This document shows, piece after piece, positions 55,735 through 64,000 of a stretch of 64,000 bases of DNA (position 1 is the stretch's first letter; each line of letters begins with the position of its first letter). The notes under the pieces are model-generated. The model ran no database searches, was not told the DNA's origin, and was given only the letters and a program-made list of their open reading frames with translations. The DNA comes from Paramacrobiotus metropolitanus (lineage: Eukaryota > Tardigrada > Eutardigrada > Parachela > Macrobiotidae), in assembly GCF_019649055.1 (NCBI RefSeq), contig NW_026570333.1, forward strand, positions 248,001 to 312,000, in the 5' to 3' direction. Made by a program: the position numbers and the translations under genes.

Positions 55735-57824
55735 ATGGAAATGACGGATAACGGTATCAGCGATTCCGGTGTAGTCGAGGAAATTGGCAGCAGTATCCAG
55801 TACCGCTACACCAAAACGGATTTTATTGGCCGGGGAACGTTTGGAATAGTTTACAAAGCCAAAGTCAGAAAATCAGTTTTTCGATTTCGCGCTCCGCCGG
55901 AGCCAGATTTCGTAGCCGTCAAAGTGATGCACCTTGCTATCAATTCCGAAACTATTGCCAATCAGGAAAACTGGATGAGAGTGGCGAAAAGACTGAGACA
56001 ACTTACTGAACTGAAACACAATCATCTCGTGCTTTATCACAAGGTTTCCATCACCAAATCTTCCGGCGGTGTGACAGTGGAATTGGCAATGGACTATCAT
56101 AAAGGTGACAAGGATTATAAGCAGCTTTTGTGGAAGTCGCTCTGCTCTTGTAATATTTATTCTCTATTTTTATATTGATTTTGTCTATATTTTATTATCG
56201 TAGGTGATCTTGCGTCGTTTTTAAGGGAAGCTAAGGAAAACGCAACCCTTTTGAACAACTGGGAAAAAGTGATCCGATTCGCAGGGGACATGACCCAAGG
56301 ACTTGAATTCCTCCATCAAAACGGCATCATTCACGGCGATTTGAAGCCTGAAAATATACTTCTAAGCGTTTCGCGAAATGGCAGCGAAAAACTGGTGATT
56401 GGCGGTTTGGACGATCTGGTGCAAATGAAAGAAAGCGCCACCTGCTCTGCAGACATTTCCCAGTTACGAGGAACAACGCGCTATATGTCGCCGGAAATGC
56501 TGAGGAAGTTCTCCCAACAAGAAGCGGCGCGACCAGGACGAAAAACGGATATGTGGAGTCTGGGCTGCATCATTCTGGAGATGGCCGAAAGCTGTGTACG
56601 TGTACCCAAGAAACAGCTCGTAAAGGATGGGAATATTGTCGATGCGGGAAGCGCTCTTGAAAATTACCAGTATGCACGATTGATAATCGACGGTTACGTT
56701 CCATTTGTAAGAGTCGATATTGAAGACAACTTAACGTGCATTATTCGACAGTGTTTGGATACTTACAGCGCAAACCGATTGTCTGCCAGAAAACTACTCC
56801 AGAAGCTACAGAAGAAAGACGTCATTGTATTTATTGGCCTCAGGGAATCTAAAGATCCCTGCGTCATGATATTCGATCCGTGGACTAACTCTGTTAATGT
56901 TCCACAGGTGCGGGGCGCGCCAAAATTTGAGGGGCATCTGTGTCGCCCGTTAGCGGTAACAGGCAACAAAATTGTAGCTGCGGGAAGGACACGTTACGGT
57001 GACGTCAAAAAAATCAAATTCCATTTGTGGAATGTCGACGAGGGAACCTGGGGTCAACACGAGCTAGATCCTTCTTTGGATATATATCAGCATACAATGG
57101 TAACTGCGGTAGAGGACAAGGCTTACTTCTTTGCCACTACCGGAATCTTTACAGAAGTGAACATGTCTACATGCAAAATTGCACCTTCAACTCAACCAAA
57201 TCAATGGTATGGCCTTTTTGTTGAGGCAGCATACATTGCGGTCTTAGTATCAAACGATTCTACCTTTTTATTTTTAATAGCCCTGCTACCTTTCTACGAG
57301 CGGCGGCCACATGCCGTGAGCGGATATTTTATGCCACTGACAGCCGCCTCTTGCAGTATGACACGGTGATCAAGGAATGGAAGTACTTACCAGATCGGCA
57401 ACAACGGCGCTTCGATTTTGCAATGGCTGTGGTCATCGGACACGTATACATTATGGGCGGAAAGTTTTGGAACGACGCTGCGCTGAACTATACTGCAACA
57501 GCTGAGTGTATTCGTTTGAAACTGGGTAGCACAACGTGGGAAAAGATTGAACCACTTCATCAGCCCAGATTCTGGCATGCTGCTTGTGTTGTCAAGGATC
57601 GAATATACATCTGCGGCGGTAGGCATACTGGAATCAGGAAGGCCGTTACGATAGAGGTTTACGATACCAGAGCCGACGCAGGTTGGTCGACTGTCAATTT
57701 GTCCCCGAAGGATAACGAACAATTTGCAGCCTCGCTGGCTGAATACAATAATTTGTGGGGTACACGTGCCTTCACGGTTTCCGTCAATCGGTATAATGAC
57801 AACTTTCCATATACATCCTGTTAA
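55735..57824 (+). CDS. Protein kinase-like domain fused to Kelch repeats
   Basis: Exons: 55735-56104, 56204-57206, 57281-57824; introns of 99 and 74 nt with phases 1 and 2, giving 638 residues. The N-terminal half is a protein kinase fold. It has a glycine loop GRGTFGIVYKA (32-42), VAVK with Lys63, IIHGDLKPENILL (165-177) with the catalytic-loop Asp169, Lys171 and Asn174, GTTRYMSPEM and DMWSLGCIILEMA. HRD is HGD, and no DFG follows: at the expected place the chain reads VIGGLDDL (188-195), so metal binding is doubtful. From about residue 310 there are at least six Kelch-type blades, such as DVIVFIGLRE, HVYIMGGKF and RIYICGGRH, each followed by a Tyr/Trp strand. Kelch propellers usually bind proteins and often sit in BTB proteins; a kinase-Kelch fusion is unusual in animals. 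AATAAA at 57946-57951 fits polyadenylation. Substrate unknown. Confidence 0.87.
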
Positions 57825-58953
57825 ACGGCGGTTAGCATCATGCGCCGTTGTGCATCGACTTGCATAATTAAAGCTTACGAAACAAAGTATCAATTGACAA
57901 AAAGTGAATTCATTTGGTTACTCTAGTTACAGTACCACAAGTTACAATAAAGAACGCAAACTGCAACCAATTGAACCCGAAGTAAACTTCGTCCACCTAT
58001 TTAATCGGTGTAAACGCATTGGTGGTTGTTTGATTACTGATGCTAACCAAACGGAAACGGGATGCAATGCGCTCCCCCGCTCTCGATCGCCAGCGCCCGT
58101 CGTTTTCGCAGTGGAAGTAATTTGTAACAGCCGTCTCCGTGCTCTTCGACTGCACGATGCTCGCTAGGTGCCCGTACGTCATCGTCGCTCGCCAGGTGCC
58201 CAATCAAATAACGATAACCTTTCTGTTGATTTTAACAGTGCTAACCATCCTCCAGACCGAAAACGTTTTATTCGAAAAACAGTAGTTGTCCAAAACATTT
58301 GAGCTACAAAAGTTATCAACCCTCTCCCCAACGCTAACAGCCATAACGCGCAAGTCAGTCCTAGTCGGAGGTGGCCTACATCGCGGGTGGCGTGGCTGGG
58401 GCCGTCCTGCAACTGGACACCGGCTAACCGCCGCGATCTTTACTGCATTTGCCGGTGTTGAAACAGTAAATGTCGCACATGACCTCTACACGCGATATTT
58501 CGTTTTCGGTTATTAGCCACAGAATTGTACGATTAACATGCTTCGCGGCCGTAGTTATTGTTACAGCTTTCTTATTCTTCCTGGAATTATAATCATTAAC
58601 AACAACTACGAACTATATTTGCAATCATAATAACTGAGATCTGTACTATTCTTTTTTATGTTATTTTCTTTTCTCAGTTTTTAATAATCGGCTTCGCGCT
58701 GGCAATGTGATTCAGTAATTAAGCAATAAATCATTAAAAAATTGTACATAAAAAAACAAAAAACCAAGACCCGTATCCTCGAGTACATTGCCTCTCGAGT
58801 TAAAAGGCAATGTACTCAAAAACGGCGTAGCATTTCCTTTGACGACAGCTAAACTAAAACGCTGCTGGAGAAAGCAGTGGATTTGTTCACCTGTTCATTT
58901 TGCTAACTCGCAGAACCGGCGGAAATAGATTCGTGTACACTATTTCGACCAAT
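57825..58953. other. 3' flank of the kinase-Kelch gene, no further gene seen
   Basis: Contains the polyadenylation signal noted above. Near 58783-58815, GAGTACATTGCCT and AGGCAATGTACTC form a hairpin with an 11-base loop. Open frames such as 57904-58167 and 58286-58516 lack recognisable features. Confidence 0.4.
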
Positions 58954-59262
58954 TTATCTTGAACATTGTTTTATTTTTTCTAACACTGGTATCTTTTCAT
59001 ATAATCTGAATATGCAGTGGTGTCGTTGAGAGAAAACAAAATAAGGGTCGCCGTCGTTGCATTCGTAGTGATACGATCCCGGTGTGTTGATGCAGATCTG
59101 GTCGCAACCGGCGTTCTTCTCGGCCGCCGAGAATAACGCCGGCTGCGACCAGACCTGCTCGTTGACGTCAAAGCAGCGCTTCTTCCTGCAGCCAATGAGA
59201 TCCATCCGCATGCGAATATCCAGCGGTAAATCCTGTTGCAAACTTGACAAGCAATTGTACAT
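58954..59262 (-). pseudogene. EGF-like domain fragment disrupted by an inverted duplication
   Basis: The minus strand reads CFDVNE and then, after an insert, NAGCDQICINTPGSYHYECN, the signature of a calcium-binding EGF domain. The stop follows 29 residues later. Between the two parts, where DxNEC...NGGC is expected, lies about 14 residues encoded by an inverted copy of the adjacent sequence, so EGF cysteine 2 is lost. No neighbouring EGF domains, signal peptide or further exons are found. It may be a stray exon or the 3' exon of a decayed gene. An acceptor-like GGCTGCAG precedes it at about 59192. Confidence 0.5.
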
Positions 59263-59665
59263 AAAGTCAACGCACAGCAGTTTAACCGGTTGTTTCTTTC
59301 GATGCTGACTTTCCTGGTAATTGTTGTATGGGAGTTCTTCTTCTGCTGGTCATATCTGAATGATCTGTACTAGCAAAATGGGACGTTGATGGATATTTTG
59401 CACCGTGCTCATTACGTGCAACAGTCTGCAAGTTATTCTTTCATGGGCTGTCCCTGTACATATCATTTTTCTTGGTGCCGCAGTTGCAAATTTAAGTCAT
59501 TACAAAGGCGTTTATCAATTATGCGACGCGTGTAGTGAAATGCAAGCTCGTATAATGGCTCATTGTAATAAATGCACACCAGAACGCTTGGACGTCTTCC
59601 GATTTGTGCTGCATTTTCAAAGTTTCCAGACTGCCTTAACAGAATGCTCAGATTTCCTGAACTAA
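59263..59665. other. Spacer with a weak open frame ending at a MITE
   Basis: 59405-59665 is open on the plus strand (including ILSWAVPVHIIFLGAAVANL and several Cys) but begins without ATG and matches no family I know. Its stop codon TAA is the left copy of the MITE target duplication. Not called as a gene. Confidence 0.3.
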
Positions 59666-60367
59666 CCAGGGCACATAGGGGTCCTCCAAATTCAGAAAAA
59701 TTTCATATTTTGTAAAATGGTAGTATACTATCGTAGTATGATTAAAAAATTATTTCATCTGCCATGGTCAAGAGGGCGTGACAGACAGCATTTAAAGTTT
59801 GCATATTATCACATACTATGCAATGCAGTGAGTGAGTTATTCGTAATTAGTTTTATATTAAATTTTACTGTAGCACCGTGAACTTTTGAAACTGTCAGTG
59901 GTGATGTAAACGAAGACCGCGTGCGGCGACTCGTGTCACTGCTGCCTAAATACACATTTTCGAAAATCTGTTATGAAATGTAGTACGAGTACATATCTGC
60001 TAATTAGTAAAAGAAGTTTTTTGCACGGTTTACTCGTACATACAATACTAACTGATAAAAAATTTTCGAAAATGTGTACTGGCAGCAATGACACGAGCTG
60101 CCGCACGTGGGCATCGTTTACATCACCACTCGACAGTTTCAAAAGTTCACGGTGCTACAGTAAAAATTCGATATAAAACTAAATACGAATAACTCCGCTC
60201 ACTGCATTGCATAGTATGTGATAATACGCAAACTTTTAAATGCTGTCTGGCCACGCCCCCTTGACCATGGCAGATGAAAATATTTTTTTAAGCATACTAC
60301 GATAGTATACTACCATTTTACAAAATATGAAATTTTTCTGAATTTGGAGGACCCCTATGTGCCCTGG
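59666..60367. mobile_element. Foldback MITE family M2, copy 2
   Basis: The 702-bp element starts CCAGGGCACATAGGGGTCCT and ends with the inverse AGGACCCCTATGTGCCCTGG, flanked by TAA on both sides (59663-59665 and 60368-60370). Its long inverted halves contain GCATACTACGATAGTATACT and related sequence. It is homologous to 38498-39832 but lacks the nested insertion. No coding frame. Confidence 0.88.
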
Positions 60368-62606
60368 TAAGTTTATAGCTGGGAATTAGATGGTATATCT
60401 GGATTAGTAACATGGTTCTGACTTGCTTGTTCCTGGCAGTGATTTCGTACAGGAGACCGGAGACTGTTGACAGCGTTGTTTGTAAATACCGGTATCATAG
60501 TTTTGTGACCTTTTCCGTTGTCGTGGCGATGATTTGCAGTCCCGCTGGCACTAGCTGCCGAACAGGTGTTCGCTCTACATGAACATATGGTTGTGACCTT
60601 TTATCTTACATGGAATTATGCCAGAATTTTTTACAACGGATCAAGGAATTTTCACTGGCACTATATCATTTGGAACTGCCTGCGGAAGATTGTATGCCGA
60701 CAGTGCCGGCGTATGCAGGTGTGAAAGGCCTTCTTCCATACGCACGTTCGTGCACGCTCCTGGGTGAAGGTTGTTCTTTCAACAGGAATCCCAGAATTTA
60801 TTGAATCTATTCGAGGTTGTAGAGCCAGCTGCGAAGAATTATTCCTTAAACTCATCTGGAACATTTGTACATTGTACATTCGAAAAGCCTCTGAGGGGAT
60901 CGTTTTATTAAAATTCCATACACAGTACACACTACACACCCACTAGTTAAGTAATAACACTTTAACACAGAACCCGATACCCGTATCATACGAGTATCGG
61001 GTTCTGTGTGAAAGTGTTACGTACATACGGGTCATATGTACGTACATACTTCGTTGTTGTTAATTTTATTGTTACAACATAATCATGCGAGTATGTACTG
61101 CTGTTAGACTCACATGCCACATGTGAGATTGTCTAACTTCCACACAAAATCGATAAGAATTTGACATTTTCAATAACCATAAGTTCCGTATAAACTGACC
61201 TTTGGCATCCTTGTATGGAAAAATACCACAGTGGGTACACGGCAGAGATGAGCAGAATGCCGAACGCCGATCGCATGGCTGATATCAAATCTCACACCTT
61301 TTAGCGGTATCGTTGTATTAAATTCCATCCGCAGTACACACTAACACAACCCAAAAGCGAAAAAATGCAGGACAGGAAGAGAAAAACAGATAACACAAGA
61401 TCGACGAGAACGGTAGTTCTTAACACAATATCCCCAGGATATAGTACTAATGATAACGATTGATAAAACAAGATCGTCTTATGGTTAGTCAAACTAGCAG
61501 ATGTAAGGAAGATCTGTGGTTGTACACTGTATTACTTGCATGGGTTTGACTCAAACAAATGAGATGCGTTTATGGGTTTTCATGACTACGAGCCTGCGGC
61601 TGCAGAAGATACCCGTATGTACATTTATTGCTACAATACATACAAGTGTATGTACAATACTAAGACAATCTCACATGTCCGCCGAAATTAAAAACCGTTT
61701 TTGCTTTTTACGAGGCTCACTCAAGTACGAGTATGCACATATTTTATTACCAGCAAGCGTTTCTACCGCAGTAATTGAACTACACGCGCAGACGATCAAG
61801 CTTTTCCGTATTCGTAGACATTCGAAGCAACTGTGGGAGCAGTAGGTATGAGTACCATCATAATCTGGTTTGCTGTGTTCCTATAGTATTACAAGTATGT
61901 CTTACTATTATATCAATACATAACGCTGAATCAAATTTACGAAACACACTTTACGAAACACGTGGTCGTATTTTGTCAGGAACTGATTTTTGTCTGGCAA
62001 GTACCCAGAAACCTGCTAATGGAGCATCTTTAAAAAACGTTCAAGTCCACCATAAAGCACTACAAGTGGGCTATCATGGCCGGGACGGCATCCATTTTGG
62101 GAGGGCGTCGGACATGGTCAGTGCAATATCCTGTCAAGTAGAAAGACCCAGATACATCAGAGTTTGTGGTTGTGGCTAGCCAAGCGAACGGGGAGCACGC
62201 AAAACAAAGAACGGGGGACGACGCTGAAACGTGCCGCCGTAATCGGATCAAGGTACTGACCGGACCCAGTTTGCCTGCCTTAAAAATTTTTGGCATTTAT
62301 CTACTTATTAGTAGTATCTACTTATTATTAGTTATTTACTTTTATTCTTAAGGAGCACCCTGGCACCGCATGATTGTGTAATTTTTTGGAAAAGTTTTAA
62401 GTTTGACATCCCTTTTACAAAATGGACGCCAAGTGACTTGCATGTACTAAAATTATTCATCACTTTGCTTGCCACATATGTGCGCGGGAAATGTTGTAAC
62501 TCGTGGTGTGTGCACAGCCATGCTTTCTAGTTTCTTTCCAGGAAGGATTAATTTTCTTCGTTTTCTTCCTGCAGCAACCCGCTGTTTCTAGTTTCAGCTT
62601 GCCTTT
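60368..62606. other. Intergenic region with short repeats
   Basis: No gene recognised. 60890-60950 and 61300-61345 share a phrase (TATTAAA-TTCCAT--GCAGTACACACTA) in the same orientation. A strong palindrome lies at 60955-61019. TACGAGTATC- and TGTACATAC-type short motifs are frequent. Confidence 0.4.
60955..61019. repeat. Near-perfect 65-bp palindrome
   Basis: TAACACTTT...AAAGTGTTA frames a sequence whose two halves both contain ACACAGAACCCGATAC in opposite orientation. Only a few mismatches occur and there is almost no loop, so it can extrude as a cruciform or form an RNA hairpin of about 30 bp. Confidence 0.92.
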
Positions 62607-63403
62607 ATGGACTTAAAAACCGAAGTGGTGCCCAATGATGGCGCAATACAGCTGCGAGATGTTACACAAAAGCAGATTTTAGAAGAAGGTACGACTTTAG
62701 CGAGGAAGCCGCATTAATTTACGTCCTTTAAAGACGCATGGTGACATATTGCACAAATTAAATGTTTTCTACGGTCCTTGAATCTGAGTTATTTAAGTGC
62801 TGCAGGCGTGAAACTTTAACCGTGTCACATTTGGTGTTGACAGCAATGAAAACTATAAAGACTCTGGAGGAGATCACACAAGGGCAAAAGGGAGAACTGC
62901 AAAGTCTGAGACAAACCCTGGCTGACATGGAGATCATTAAAGCGTAAGCCGTAAGAGAAAAAAAAATATCCCCTTATCCTGTCGGAGCATGCATGTAACA
63001 AAAGAGAACGCTTTTTCCACACGCTTGTTAGTTGTTAGGGTTAACCGTTCGTGACCGGCAAATCTCGTTATGCTTCGGTACTTCCGGCTTACAATTTCAG
63101 AAGTCAAGAAACAGCTGCAGAAAAGCTGGACATTTACCATGGCACAAGTGCTCAACCAAATCAGAATGAAATTAGATTTCATGTGGTTAGTAAACGCTTG
63201 TTGATACATTTGCCGGATTAAGTTCTGAGTGTATTTTGCAGTTTGAGCGAATGATCGATCAGCTCTTCCAAACATACGAGCCCCAGGTGGATGCATCCAG
63301 TTTCCAGGCGCTGTCCGATACAACCTCCTTGTGGCTCGAAGAACAATGCAGTCCCTCCAGCATCATGGCCTTGACAAATGCAGTTTTGCGTGATTGCCAG
63401 TGA
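62607..63403 (+). CDS. Small coiled-coil protein of unknown function, four exons
   Basis: Exons: 62607-62688, 62844-62943, 63101-63185, 63242-63403; phases 1, 2, 0 agree, giving 142 residues. I do not recognise the family. Residues about 28-65 (TIKTLEEITQGQKGELQSLR onward) are a likely coiled coil. The middle part (DIYHGTSAQPNQNEIRFHV) is polar, and the C-terminal 50 residues (FERMIDQLFQTYEPQVDASS, then LWLEEQC) are predicted helical. No signal peptide or membrane segment. The length and coiled coil would suit a small scaffold or complex subunit, which is inference. Four short exons with clean splice sites and consistent phase support a real gene. The start is the first ATG after GTTTCAGCTTGCCTTT; an upstream non-coding exon is possible. 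Confidence 0.68.
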
Positions 63404-64000
63404 TTGTATTATGCTTATACTCTTCTGTACAGTGACGGCTCAAGTGGTCGCGGGACATTTCGTCGCGTGGGACATTTCGCCACAAGTTTTCGTTGCAGCG
63501 GCAAATTTGTTTTGGTCAGCTCGTAGGGCTGCGCGGCAGGTCGTCGCGGGACATTTGGTTTTACGGACATTTCGTCTAAGGACAACTCGTTTTTGTGGCA
63601 AAGAGCCATATGGCTGCTCGTTGTCATATACCAGTCGATAATTTTTCGACTCCCGAAAGTCGCGCTACTAAATGCGCCACACAACGAAACAGCTGAGAAA
63701 TTTAGAGATAGCTCAGATAGATATTATCGTTTCGTAGGAGATTTGGGATGAACGATGCGATGGACATTCTATTCTTGTCTGCCGTGTGTTCATTATAGTA
63801 TTTGTCCATACAAGGATGTCAAAGGTCAATTTATACTGACCTTATGGCTTAATAAAAATTACAAATTAGCATCCATTTTGTGTGGAAGGAAGATATACAG
63901 GAGATGCACATCTGTGCCAGTGTGTTTGCATCAGTTTTGGCTACCGCGCACAAACAAAAAATTGCGGGTTTAACCGTAAAACAGATGCGTATGCAAAGCG
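63404..64000. other. 3' flank with a GGGACATTTCGTC-type repeat
   Basis: GGGACATTT occurs at about 63452, 63470 and 63559 followed by CGTC, CGCC or GGTT, with related ACATTTCGTCTA at about 63576, hinting at a short tandem or transposon-derived repeat. AATAAA at 63852-63857 could serve the upstream gene only if the 3' UTR is long. No gene seen to the window edge. Confidence 0.4.

Noticed and set aside
59405-59665. Open frame with a hydrophobic segment and several cysteines
   Set aside because: No ATG, no convincing splice-site context and no recognisable family; its stop coincides with a MITE target site.

Overview
The window is nuclear DNA from an animal, most likely a protostome invertebrate. 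Genes are split by GT-AG introns, exons are GC-richer than the AT-rich introns, and transposon relics are common. I cannot assign a phylum. The splice models were built by eye: every junction listed has GT/AG ends, and codon phase is kept across introns, with one exception noted for the receptor gene.

Left part (1-31.4 kb) holds ordinary single-copy genes. In order they are: the last exon of an S-formylglutathione hydrolase gene; a five-exon gene for a 479-residue protein with two apparent winged-helix/H15-like segments; COX19 (minus strand), head-to-head with TSR3, the 18S rRNA aminocarboxypropyltransferase; a five-exon rhodopsin-family GPCR resembling thyrotropin-releasing-hormone receptors, with a 1-nt frameshift in TM5; and a seven-exon secreted astacin-fold protein that has lost all catalytic zinc ligands.

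Middle part (26.7-52 kb) is a minus-strand family of F-box genes. Two copies look intact (36.2-41.1 kb and 44.2-47.0 kb). Each encodes an N-terminal Tudor/MBT-like segment, an F-box on its own 112-nt exon and a long conserved C-terminal region. Three more copies are broken: a fragment at 26.8-27.3 kb, an internally deleted copy at 34.0-34.7 kb, and a frameshifted, 5'-truncated copy at 51.0-52.0 kb. Flanking sequence is duplicated with the genes (about 35.1-37.2 kb matches 49.4-52.0 kb). Foldback elements, a nested TIR element, a LINE fragment, a gag-only LTR element and a LINE reverse transcriptase fragment lie in and around the cluster.

Right part (55.7-64 kb) holds a three-exon protein kinase-Kelch fusion gene whose kinase lacks a DFG motif, an EGF-domain fragment disrupted by an inverted duplication, a foldback element of the same family as the one inside the F-box gene, a near-perfect 65-bp palindrome and a small four-exon gene for an unrecognised 142-residue protein.

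No tRNA, rRNA, CRISPR array or bacterial-type operon was seen. The items most worth follow-up are the Tudor-like/F-box cluster, the dead astacin and the kinase-Kelch fusion.
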